Notes: generated from the sequence alone by a model not told the origin. A DNA stretch of 6,710 nucleotides from CALMEC01 sp031372145 (GCA_031372145.1 JANMKR010000155.1:1-6710), one strand, 5' to 3'; counted from the first letter of the stretch, positions 1-6,418 are shown. Made by a program: numbers and translations.

Positions 1-1206
1 TTTCGCCATCAGCCGAGCCCACTCGTTGGTCACGCTGATGCACTCCAGGCAACTCGCACATCGTTGTCTGCCGGAAGCGCTTCGCCCGCTTCCACCAGCG
101 TGCCCACCTCCGTGTCAGGTGAGGTCATGCCTGTCGGTGACCTCCCGGGATGGAACCAGGTCTTTGCCGATGACTTCGTGACGAATGTCGCGTTGGGGAG
201 CTTTCCGAATGCGGTGAAGGCCACATGGGGCGACAGTTATCCAGATGGATGGCAGGACACGACCCACAATGGGACCTACGCGCCTTCGAAGGTGGTTTCC
301 ATCGCCGGTGGGGTGATGAACCTCCATCTCCACACCGAGAACGGCGTGCACATGGTGGCCGCCCCCGTACCGACCATCGTGAAGGTCGGCGGACCCAAGC
401 GCGGTCTGCGATATGGCCGGTACGTCATCCGGTTCAGAGCCGATCCTCTTCCGGGGTACAAGACGGCCTGGCTGCTCTGGCCAGACAGCGAGAACTGGCC
501 CGGTGACGGTGAGATCGACTTCCCCGAGGGGAATCTCGATGCTTCCATCAAAGCGTTCGTCCATCCACAGGGTGGCACTTCAGGTGCTCACTCCGATCGC
601 TTCGCCACGACCGCCATGTACACGTCTTGGCATACCGCCGTCATCGAGCGGACTGCCGATCGGATCGTCTTCCTGCTCGATGGGGCGGTCGTCGGCATTG
701 CAACGGACCGCATTCCGAATACACCGATGCATTGGGTCCTTCAAACAGAAACGGCCTTGACGGGACCGCCGCCGACTGACACAGCAGACGGGAACGTTCA
801 GATCGACTGGGTCACGGCATACACGGATTCTGCCGGCGGGGCAGCGCCGATCACCCTGCGTGTCGCAACGCGCACCGCGGCCCGTGTCGCCCGGAGCCTC
901 GTCGTTCCGCGAATCCCCGCGCTGCTTGCGAAGGGCGGGGTCAGAATGACGGTCGATGCGCCGGGGCCAGGAACCGTCCTCGCCAGGCTCACCGCGAAGA
1001 GCGGCACCCGGACGGTCGTTCTCGGCAGGAGGCGCGTCCGGCTCATGCGCAGCGGCAAGACGGCATTTCGCGTTCCCCTCACGCGGTCTGCGCGCAGGCT
1101 CCTGAAGGGTCGAACGACGAAGCTGCGGGCAACGCTGACTGTCACCTACACAACCGGCCCCGTGAGAGGTACCGCAGCGCGTGTTGTCATCTTCCGACCG
1201 GCCTGA
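1..1206 (+). CDS. Secreted-type glycoside hydrolase family 16 (GH16) enzyme, 5'-truncated by window edge
   Basis: The frame is open from base 1 to the TGA at 1204-1206 (401 residues visible, numbered from base 1). Residues about 47-273 form a GH16 jelly-roll domain. It contains the family signature EIDFPE, with predicted nucleophile Glu171, Asp173 and acid/base Glu176, preceded by the aromatic run WLLWPDSENW. A conserved Trp210-His211 and the closing strand VQIDWV (266-271) follow. GH16 enzymes cleave beta-1,3 or beta-1,4 bonds in glucans and galactans; I cannot fix the substrate. Residues 281-401 are a separate Arg-rich beta module with 27 basic and 1 acidic residue, possibly for envelope or polysaccharide binding. 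A Ser/Thr/Pro-rich stretch precedes the catalytic domain. No signal peptide is visible, so it should lie upstream of the window. TTG at 64 could serve as a start but would give a protein with no export signal. Third-position GC is about 77% in two samples, lower than in the next gene. Confidence 0.88.
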   Translation, partial: FRHQPSPLVGHADALQATRTSLSAGSASPASTSVPTSVSGEVMPVGDLPGWNQVFADDFVTNVALGSFPNAVKATWGDSYPDGWQDTTHNGTYAPSKVVSIAGGVMNLHLHTENGVHMVAAPVPTIVKVGGPKRGLRYGRYVIRFRADPLPGYKTAWLLWPDSENWPGDGEIDFPEGNLDASIKAFVHPQGGTSGAHSDRFATTAMYTSWHTAVIERTADRIVFLLDGAVVGIATDRIPNTPMHWVLQTETALTGPPPTDTADGNVQIDWVTAYTDSAGGAAPITLRVATRTAARVARSLVVPRIPALLAKGGVRMTVDAPGPGTVLARLTAKSGTRTVVLGRRRVRLMRSGKTAFRVPLTRSARRLLKGRTTKLRATLTVTYTTGPVRGTAARVVIFRPA

Positions 1207-1240
1207 GACGGATCGAGCACGCGTTGCTCTCCGGATGCAT

Positions 1241-1259
1241 GGTGGGTCCGGGTCCCACC
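1241..1259. terminator. Possible GC-rich hairpin between convergent genes
   Basis: GGTGGG at 1241-1246 pairs with CCCACC at 1254-1259 around a 7-base loop. It lies in the 66-base gap between the convergent stops of the GH16 gene and the repeat protein, so it could end transcription from either side. There is no T-run on either strand, so it is a weak candidate based on position and stem alone. Confidence 0.3.
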
Positions 1260-1272
1260 CAACACGTGGCGT

Positions 1273-3039
1273 CTAGCGCCTGATCCGGAAGAACACGCGG
1301 ACCTTCCGCGAGTTGTTCGCGAGGTCGATTGCGACGACCGTCACGCGCATCGTCACCCGCCGGTGATTGCTCAGGGCGCGGCGCATGGAGATCACCGCCC
1401 TGCGCGAGAGCACGAGCCTCACCGTCACAGGCCTCGGCGGCGTGATCTGTCGCGTGATGCGGTTCGTGATGAATCGCGTCGGCTTCTTCTTGATGAACAC
1501 CCACCCACGGGACGTCGCGAAGCATTGCTCATTGCACGAAATTCGGACTCGGAGCGCCCGAGCCCGCAACACCCGCTGGCCCGGGAGCACGCGAACCTGC
1601 ACGATCGGCGGAGTCGTGTCCACGGTCGGAGGCGGCGTGACGCCGGGCAGGATGCCGCCGACGAACCGCCGTGCGAAGATCTCGAACTTGTTGTCGAGGG
1701 CGAGGCCGTCGGCCCACCACGCGACAAGGAAGTCGTTGCTCGCGGGGTGATAGACGATCGCACCGTTGAAGGCGTCCCTGAAGGGGTCGGTCGCGAGACC
1801 GGTGAGCGACATCTGGACATTCGCGTCCAGGACCGTCCCGTTGGCCGCGATCCGGCTGACGAAGACCTCGAACTTGCTGCCCCCGAGTACGGTGTCCGCC
1901 CGCCAGGAGGCGAGGAACTCATTACCGAGGGGGTTGTAGGCGAGCGCCGGCTTGAGCGCGCTCTGCGTCGCGTCCGTGTCCGAGCCGGTCTTGGAGAGGC
2001 GGATCGCGCTTGCGGTCGGCGCGCCCGCGCCCCCGACCCGCTCGGCGAACACCTCGAACTTGTTGTCGACGCCGAGGCTGTCGGCGCGCCACGCGACCAG
2101 GTACTCAGCCGGGTTGGATCCGTGGCTGACGGCCGGGCTAAACGCATCCCGGGTGGCGTCCAGATCCGAGCCGGTGGTGGAGATGCGCGCCGCCGCGCCG
2201 GTCGGCGCGCCGCCGCCCGCGACCGGCTGGGCGAAGATCTCGAACTTGTTGTCGAGGGAAAGACCGTCGGCCTCCCAGGCCACGAGGTACTGGTCGAGCT
2301 CCGGCGAGTAGTCGACGCCGGGGTTGAACGCGTCGCGTGACGCACTGCCGGGACTGCCGGTGGACGACACCTGCATCACGCCGCCGAGCGTGGTGCCCGC
2401 GCCGCTCAGGCGCTGGGCGAAGATCTCGAACTTGTTGTCCAGGGCAAGGCCGTCCGCCGACCAGACGACCAGGTACTCGTCCGCCTTCGTGTCGTAGGCG
2501 ACCACCGGGCGGGCGGCGCCGCGGGTCGTGTCGCCCGGCGCCCCGGTGGTGGACACCTGGATCGGAGCGCCGATGAGCGCGCCCAGCGCGGACAGCCGCT
2601 GCGCGAAGATCTCGACCTTGCCGCCGGCGGACGGCGGGTTCGCCTGCCAGACAACGAGGTAGTCGTTCGACTGCGCGTCGTATGCGACCTGCGGGTCCGT
2701 GGCGTCGCGCGTCGGGTCTGTGTCCAACCCCGTGGTCGAGACCCGCACCGCCACGCCAAGCGGCGTACCGGCGAGCGAGACCCGCCGGGCCCAGATCTCG
2801 TACTTGTTGTCCGCACCGACCGCGTCCGACTGCCACACCGCGAGGGATTCGTTCGCCTTGGTGTTCGCCGCCAGGGCGGGGTTCGAGGCGTCACGGGCGC
2901 CCGCGGTGTCTGCGGCGGTCGACGACACCCTGGTCTGGAGGCCGGCGGGGCCGGGCACGGCGGCGGCAGAGCCGGCTGTCGCCCCCAGCGCCGCGATCAC
3001 CATGACGACACGGAGATTACGTGCGATGTGCGAAGCCAT
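1273..3039 (-). CDS. Secreted seven-repeat protein, predicted seven-bladed beta-propeller with basic C-terminal domain
   Basis: The protein has 588 residues. I chose the ATG at 3037-3039 because GAGGAGGA lies 7 bases upstream and a signal peptide follows at once: a basic start, a hydrophobic core around residues 11-26, and likely cleavage after Ala27 (GSAAA/VP). The in-frame ATG at 3073-3075 would add 12 charged residues and is disfavoured. Residues 36-469 are seven repeats of exactly 62 residues, starting at 36, 98, 160, 222, 284, 346 and 408. Each carries a VSTTG-like strand, a DxxRDAxxP segment, a YLVxWxAD strand and a DNKFEIFAxR strand. Seven equal beta-rich units suggest a seven-bladed propeller. 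After a Pro-rich linker (TPPPTVDTTPP), residues 481-588 form an Ig-like or class-specific module with 28 basic and 2 acidic residues and a Cys502/Cys506 pair that could form a disulphide. No catalytic motif is visible. A binding or adhesion role is inference. Its third-position GC is about 94% in a 35-codon sample. Confidence 0.88.
   Translation of the reverse strand: MASHIARNLRVVMVIAALGATAGSAAAVPGPAGLQTRVSSTAADTAGARDASNPALAANTKANESLAVWQSDAVGADNKYEIWARRVSLAGTPLGVAVRVSTTGLDTDPTRDATDPQVAYDAQSNDYLVVWQANPPSAGGKVEIFAQRLSALGALIGAPIQVSTTGAPGDTTRGAARPVVAYDTKADEYLVVWSADGLALDNKFEIFAQRLSGAGTTLGGVMQVSSTGSPGSASRDAFNPGVDYSPELDQYLVAWEADGLSLDNKFEIFAQPVAGGGAPTGAAARISTTGSDLDATRDAFSPAVSHGSNPAEYLVAWRADSLGVDNKFEVFAERVGGAGAPTASAIRLSKTGSDTDATQSALKPALAYNPLGNEFLASWRADTVLGGSKFEVFVSRIAANGTVLDANVQMSLTGLATDPFRDAFNGAIVYHPASNDFLVAWWADGLALDNKFEIFARRFVGGILPGVTPPPTVDTTPPIVQVRVLPGQRVLRARALRVRISCNEQCFATSRGWVFIKKKPTRFITNRITRQITPPRPVTVRLVLSRRAVISMRRALSNHRRVTMRVTVVAIDLANNSRKVRVFFRIRR
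1633..2934 (-). repeat. Seven tandem 186-bp coding repeats
   Basis: The seven 62-residue units are encoded by consecutive 186-bp blocks. On the minus strand they run 2934-2749, 2748-2563, 2562-2377, 2376-2191, 2190-2005, 2004-1819 and 1818-1633. No unit gains or loses a codon. The best conserved DNA is the DNKFEIF codon block: on the plus strand GAAGATCTCGAACTTGTTGT occurs identically at 1675, 2233 and 2419, spaced by multiples of 186, with close variants in the other units. Units 2 and 6 diverge most in this block (GGK/GGSK instead of DNK). Confidence 0.92.
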
Positions 3040-3046
3040 GAGCCAA

Positions 3047-3054
3047 TCCTCCTC
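3047..3054 (-). promoter_or_regulatory. Strong ribosome binding site of the repeat protein
   Basis: On the minus strand GAGGAGGA ends 7 bases before the ATG at 3039-3037. This near-perfect Shine-Dalgarno sequence decides the start over the in-frame ATG 36 bases upstream. Confidence 0.85.
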
Positions 3055-3218
3055 AGTGCGCCGGGACTTCCCCATGCACCGGGGACCGCGCCATTTCGCG
3101 GCAGGTTACTCCCCACACGAACCGGCGTCGCCGACGGCGGTCTCGACCGAAGCCGGCGGCGGCGGCGTCCACCCGGAAGCCTCCGGCGACCAGGATGCCC
3201 TGCAGCGTCAACCACAGT

Positions 3219-3239
3219 GACTCGACCATCGTCCAGTTG
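3219..3239 (+). promoter_or_regulatory. Operator-like repeat, distal copy
   Basis: This 21-base element agrees at 18 of 21 positions with the copy at 3324-3344, including an identical 12-base half ATCGTCCAGTTG. Bases 3220-3237 form an imperfect dyad (14 of 18 positions symmetric, ACT...AGT ends). It lies 105 bases from the other copy, about ten DNA turns. A regulator binding site is inference; no regulator gene is in the window. Confidence 0.35.
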
Positions 3240-3323
3240 CGTCGTCCGTCGACGAGGGGCCAGCAGCGCGGTGCATCCCGGCCAGTTGTAAGCAATCTGT
3301 CAAGTCACCGTGTGCGGGGGGTG

Positions 3324-3344
3324 GACTGGTCGATCGTCCAGTTG
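3324..3344 (+). promoter_or_regulatory. Operator-like repeat overlapping predicted promoter
   Basis: Bases 3325-3342 form an 18-base dyad, ACTGG-T-CGATCG-T-CCAGT, with 16 of 18 positions symmetric. Its right end overlaps the TTGTCG proposed as the -35 element of the phosphoesterase gene, a typical place for a repressor. The related copy at 3219-3239 suggests cooperative binding or looping. The partner protein is unknown. Confidence 0.4.
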
Positions 3345-3370
3345 TCGATCCCCGGCGGCACGGCTAGCCT
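3342..3370 (+). promoter_or_regulatory. Predicted promoter of the phosphoesterase gene
   Basis: TTGTCG at 3342-3347 and TAGCCT at 3365-3370 are separated by 17 bases, the ideal spacing for a housekeeping sigma factor, and TAGCCT fits the actinobacterial TANNNT -10 pattern. Transcription would start near 3377, leaving a leader of about 30 bases before GTG 3408. The hexamers are only moderate matches. Confidence 0.4.
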
Positions 3371-3397
3371 GCCCCCCGAACCCGCCCCTCATCTCTC

Positions 3398-3404
3398 GGA
3401 GAAG
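3398..3404 (+). promoter_or_regulatory. Ribosome binding site for GTG start at 3408
   Basis: GGAGAAG precedes GTG 3408-3410, with the GGAG core 6 bases from the start. It favours this start over in-frame upstream codons such as the one at 3195. Confidence 0.65.
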
Positions 3405-3407
3405 ATC

Positions 3408-5576
3408 GTGCCCTCAAGCCTTCACGTCGCTCATCGTCCATGGTTTCTCGGAGCTCCCGGAGGGCGTCTCAGGCGCATCGGCCTTCTCGCGGCGGTCATC
3501 GTCGCAGCCCTCATGTGGGCCGCCGTGGCTCCCGCGCGCGCCGCGGACCCGGTGATCGCCGCATCGGCGGACATCGCCTGTGACACGACGGAGACTCACT
3601 TCAATGGTGGTGCGGGAACGATCGGGTTCTGCAATCAGCTGAACACCTCGAACCTGCTGCCGGGCGCCTCGGCGGTACTTCCGGTCGGCGACCTGCAGTA
3701 CGAGTGCGGCGGGCTCGCGGCGTTCAACGCCCCCGGGGCCTACAATTCGACGTGGGGGCGGTTCAAGAGCCTCACGTTCCCGGTGCCCGGCAATCACGAG
3801 TACTACACCTCGGCGATCGCCCCCACCGGGACCGGCTGCGACGACACCGGCCAAGCGAAGGGGTACTTCGATTACTTCCCCACGACCGCGCCTCCGACTG
3901 CCGCCGCGGTGAAGGGGAAATACCCGAGCTACTACTCGTACAACATCGGTACATGGCATCTGATTGCCCTCAACAGCAACTGCGGCCCGGGTAACGGCGT
4001 CGGAGGATGCGGACCCAACGCTCCACAGGAGAAGTGGTTGAAGAAGGACTTGGCCACGAATACCGCCTCCTGCACGCTTGCGTACATGCACCACTCGCTG
4101 TTCTCGTCGAAGACGCCGGTCAACTCGCCGCGGACCTTCTGGCAGGACCTCTATGGCGCCGGCGCCGAGATCGTTCTGGGTGGCCACGTCCACGCGTACG
4201 AGCGGTTCGCGCCGCAAACGCCTCTGGGAGCGCCAGATCCGTCGTTCGGGATCCGCCAGTTCGTCGTCGGGACGGGCGGCAGGAGCCTCGAGGCATACAC
4301 GACGGTCGCGGCCAACAGCGAGGTTCGTGGGCGCAGCTTCGGGGTGCTCAAGCTCACGCTGCACGCAAACAGCTACGACTGGGAGTTCGCGCGGGACCCA
4401 CGCGCGGGCAACCCCGCCTTCGCCGACAGCGGCACCGCAACCTGCCATGGCATCCGCGATACGGTGCCCCCGACGGTGTCGGTGACGGCGCCGGCGAACG
4501 GAGCGATCGTCAGCGGCGCGGCGACGATCTCGGCGAACGCCGCCGACCCCAGCGGCATCAATCGCGTTGACTTCCTGGTCGATGGCACCAACGTCGGGAC
4601 CGACACGACCGCGCCGTACAGTGTCCTGTGGGACACCAGGACGATCAAGGGCGGGCTGCACAGCGTCACGGCGCGAGCGTTCGACCTCTCTGGCAACCAG
4701 GCCTCGGCGTCGGTGACGGTGACGGTCAACAACTTCGTTCCCGTCCTTCCCGGCGCTCCCCCCGGCGCCCCGCGCGCCAGCACGGACATCTACCGGGTGC
4801 GGGTCGACGGGGCGGGGAAGCGGCGTGTGACGACCGCTCCTGTGAACGTCGACTACGACAACCCGGCCTGGTCGAGAAGCGGCCGGTTGATCGCCTTCAG
4901 CGGCACCTGCCCTGGTTGCCCGGGGGGGATCTTCGTGACCCAGCCAGGCGGGGGTGGTCAGCGTCAGCTGGCGAGTGCCGCTGCGGGTGCGACACGTCCC
5001 GACTGGGGACGCCTCGACCGCGCCCTGACCTTCGTCGGCGGGCCGACCGGCGCCGTCTACACCATCACCAGCCGAGGCACCGGCCAACGGCGACTGACCT
5101 CCGGAAGCATCGGCCACGATCAATCGGTCTGGTCACCCGACGGACGGCAGATCGCCTTCACCACCCAACAGCGCAACGGCGGATGGGAAATCCTGACGAT
5201 GCGCGCCAACGGCACCGGCAAGCGCAACCTCACCCGCACCCTCGGCGCCACCGAGCTGCAGCCGGCGTGGTCACATGACGGGCGGCAGATCGCGTTCACC
5301 CGCCGTATCGGCAGCAACTGGGCGATCTTCGTCATGCCCGCCACAGGCGGCCGAGCCCGGCGGATCACGTCCCCGGCCCTCAACTGCCAGCAGCCGGCGT
5401 GGTCGCCCAACGGCCGCCAGATCGCCTGCGCCAGGTTCACCGACACCGGCTCGAAGATCCTCCTCCTACGCGCCAACGGCACTGTCCTGCGCAAGCTGAA
5501 CACCGGCACCGCCACCGCCTGGGCACCCACCTGGTCACCGGACGGCCGGCGCATCGCCTTCGTGAGCATTGGGTAG
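3408..5576 (+). CDS. Secreted metallophosphoesterase with Ig-like domain and PD40/TolB-type beta-propeller
   Basis: The protein has 722 residues. GTG 3408 has a ribosome binding site and leads directly into a signal peptide (RLRR, hydrophobic core about 24-40, cleavage after Ala45 in ARA/AD). The open frame extends upstream to 3195, but that part crosses the putative control elements. Domain 1 (about 47-345) is a calcineurin-like phosphoesterase of purple-acid-phosphatase type. Metal-site motifs are Asp55 in ADIAC, GDLQY (Asp95, Tyr98), GNHE (Asn129, His130), MHH (His228/229) and GGHVH (His260, His262). The GDxxY tyrosine is the residue that binds Fe(III) in purple acid phosphatases; motif I reads ADIA rather than GDxG. 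Several cysteines (58, 75, 100 and later ones) fit a disulphide-bonded exported enzyme. Domain 2 (351-442) is an Ig-like fold starting DTVPPTV. Domain 3 (458-722) has about six PD40/WD40-like blades with WSPDGRQIAF-type motifs. It likely hydrolyses phosphate esters outside the membrane; the substrate is unknown. Confidence 0.9.
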   Translation: MPSSLHVAHRPWFLGAPGGRLRRIGLLAAVIVAALMWAAVAPARAADPVIAASADIACDTTETHFNGGAGTIGFCNQLNTSNLLPGASAVLPVGDLQYECGGLAAFNAPGAYNSTWGRFKSLTFPVPGNHEYYTSAIAPTGTGCDDTGQAKGYFDYFPTTAPPTAAAVKGKYPSYYSYNIGTWHLIALNSNCGPGNGVGGCGPNAPQEKWLKKDLATNTASCTLAYMHHSLFSSKTPVNSPRTFWQDLYGAGAEIVLGGHVHAYERFAPQTPLGAPDPSFGIRQFVVGTGGRSLEAYTTVAANSEVRGRSFGVLKLTLHANSYDWEFARDPRAGNPAFADSGTATCHGIRDTVPPTVSVTAPANGAIVSGAATISANAADPSGINRVDFLVDGTNVGTDTTAPYSVLWDTRTIKGGLHSVTARAFDLSGNQASASVTVTVNNFVPVLPGAPPGAPRASTDIYRVRVDGAGKRRVTTAPVNVDYDNPAWSRSGRLIAFSGTCPGCPGGIFVTQPGGGGQRQLASAAAGATRPDWGRLDRALTFVGGPTGAVYTITSRGTGQRRLTSGSIGHDQSVWSPDGRQIAFTTQQRNGGWEILTMRANGTGKRNLTRTLGATELQPAWSHDGRQIAFTRRIGSNWAIFVMPATGGRARRITSPALNCQQPAWSPNGRQIACARFTDTGSKILLLRANGTVLRKLNTGTATAWAPTWSPDGRRIAFVSIG

Positions 5577-5591
5577 TGACCTGGACGCGAA

Positions 5592-5625
5592 GCCTCCCCG
5601 CCGCCGATCCGGCGGCGGCGGAGGC
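5592..5625 (+). terminator. Strong GC hairpin terminator after the phosphoesterase gene
   Basis: Starting 16 bases past the TAG stop, CCGCCGCCG (5598-5606) pairs fully with CGGCGGCGG (5610-5618) around an ATC loop. After one bulged C at 5619 the stem continues for six more pairs, GCCTCC (5592-5597) with GGAGGC (5620-5625). The 15-pair stem is followed by only a short TTT at 5639-5641, so it would be a U-poor terminator of the type often reported in actinobacteria. It should separate this gene from the next. Confidence 0.65.
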
Positions 5626-5737
5626 GCAGCACCCTCAGTTTCGATCGATCGTGAGAAACAATCGTGCCCTCCACAGCGCTGCCACGTCGGCCTCGCGGAC
5701 GCTGACATCTCGGCCTGCCCCAGGAGTTGTTCGGTTG

Positions 5738-5743
5738 TATCAT
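5738..5743 (+). promoter_or_regulatory. Possible -10 element of the small membrane protein gene
   Basis: TATCAT matches the TANNNT -10 pattern in a local AT-richer patch. It ends 12 bases before ATG 5756, and no -35 is obvious. Transcription would start near 5750, giving a leaderless or nearly leaderless message, which fits the absence of a Shine-Dalgarno sequence close to the start. Confidence 0.3.
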
Positions 5744-5755
5744 CGCCATGAAGCC

Positions 5756-6382
5756 ATGATGAAACCCGCCAGCCACAGGATGGTCCGTCGCACATGGGTC
5801 GCCGTGCTCTTCGCGGCTGCGGCCGTGGCGTCGCCGGCCGTCGGCGCCGGGCCGGACCCGGTGCCCATCGCCCCGGACACGCCGCCGCCCTCCCTGGTCA
5901 CCCCGCCGAAGCCGAAAACGACCCCGCGCAGGGTCACGCCGACGCCGGCCCCTTCCAGCCCGAGGCGCTCGACGCCGCGCGCCAGCCCAAGTCGGTCCGG
6001 CTCCACTCGCGGGCAGGCCACCACGCCCGCGCCGGGCCGGCAGGCGAAGCCGCCGCGTAAGCCCTCCGGGACGACCACCGGCCGCGCCACGTCCCCGACG
6101 ACCGGCACCAAGCGGTTGCCCCCGAGCGGGCTGCAGGTCGCCGCGGGCGCGGCGACGGCGCTGCCCGCGGCGGCGTCCGGCGCGAACTCGAAGCTCGCGC
6201 TCCTGCTGATTATCGTCGGCCTCCTCAGCGTGATCGCCGCCGCCGTGGCCGGCGGACGGGCGTTCCCCCGTTTCGACGATCAGGGCCTCGAGCCCGCGCC
6301 GGCGAGCACCGCCACCGGACGACGCCGCAACTCGGGGCCCCGTCGCACGTTTGCCGGACGCGGGACGGTCCGCAAGCGGTGA
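5756..6382 (+). CDS. Signal-peptide, Pro/Thr/Ser-rich stalk, single-pass membrane protein of unknown function
   Basis: From ATG 5756 the protein has 208 residues; ATG 5759 or ATG 5780 are alternatives, and none has a good ribosome binding site. The frame is open further upstream into the previous gene, but that part has no protein-like features and crosses the terminator. An N-terminal signal peptide (basic HRMVRR, hydrophobic 13-30, likely cleavage after VGA) leads into a low-complexity Pro/Thr/Ser/Arg/Lys region (about 32-125) resembling a cell-wall-spanning linker. Residues 147-167 (LALLLIIVGLLSVIAAAVAGG) form one transmembrane helix, followed by a basic 41-residue tail. The stalk should face outward and the tail the cytoplasm. 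LPPSG at 121-125 recalls a sortase motif, but the spacing and long tail do not fit. I recognise no family. Third positions are strongly GC, which supports real coding. Role unknown; an envelope tether or anchor is a guess from shape. Confidence 0.72.
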   Translation: MMKPASHRMVRRTWVAVLFAAAAVASPAVGAGPDPVPIAPDTPPPSLVTPPKPKTTPRRVTPTPAPSSPRRSTPRASPSRSGSTRGQATTPAPGRQAKPPRKPSGTTTGRATSPTTGTKRLPPSGLQVAAGAATALPAAASGANSKLALLLIIVGLLSVIAAAVAGGRAFPRFDDQGLEPAPASTATGRRRNSGPRRTFAGRGTVRKR

Positions 6383-6418
6383 AACGACGCGCGAGCGACG
6401 GAACCCCGCCGCGCTGTC

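Larger units (their letters stand above)
3040..3407. other. Divergent intergenic control region
   Basis: These 368 bases separate the starts of the repeat protein (minus) and the phosphoesterase (plus). They hold a ribosome binding site for each gene, a promoter candidate for the plus gene, two operator-like 21-base repeats and a third CCAGTTG at 3282-3288. TCGTC(3242-3246)/GACGA(3251-3255) can form a small hairpin. For the minus gene the only -10-like element I see is TAACCT (plus positions 3103-3108), with no convincing -35. Open frames exist across the region in both directions, but none has a recognisable domain, export signal or good ribosome binding site. Confidence 0.6.

Noticed and set aside
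1363..2340. Plus-strand 325-codon open frame antisense to the seven-repeat gene
   Set aside because: It is an Arg/Glu-rich shadow produced by GC-biased codons and mirrors the 186-bp repeats; it has no domain or ribosome binding site.
3053..3295. Minus-strand 80-codon frame in the divergent intergenic region
   Set aside because: It overlaps the repeat gene's ribosome binding site and the operator-like element, contains an Arg run, and has no recognisable features.
3195..3407. N-terminal extension of the phosphoesterase to the in-frame start at 3195
   Set aside because: It would bury the signal peptide about 90 residues in and translate the promoter and operator-like region; GTG 3408 has a proper ribosome binding site.
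3414..5123. Minus-strand 569-codon open frame opposite the phosphoesterase gene
   Set aside because: Its composition (Arg/Gly/Val-rich, no motifs) is typical of antisense frames in high-GC genes, while the plus strand carries clear catalytic motifs and a signal peptide.
5638..5659. GTTTC...GAAAC inverted repeat around CGATCGATCG after the terminator
   Set aside because: The arms are only 5 bases with a 12-base spacer, and no second copy or promoter context supports an operator.
6116..6130. LPPSG as a sortase sorting signal
   Set aside because: A sorting motif should lie just before the membrane helix and be followed by a short basic tail; here the gap is 21 residues and the tail 41.
6389..6414. 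GCGCG/CGCGC pairing between the last two convergent genes as a terminator
   Set aside because: A 5-base stem with a 16-base loop in very GC-rich sequence is expected by chance and has no T-run.
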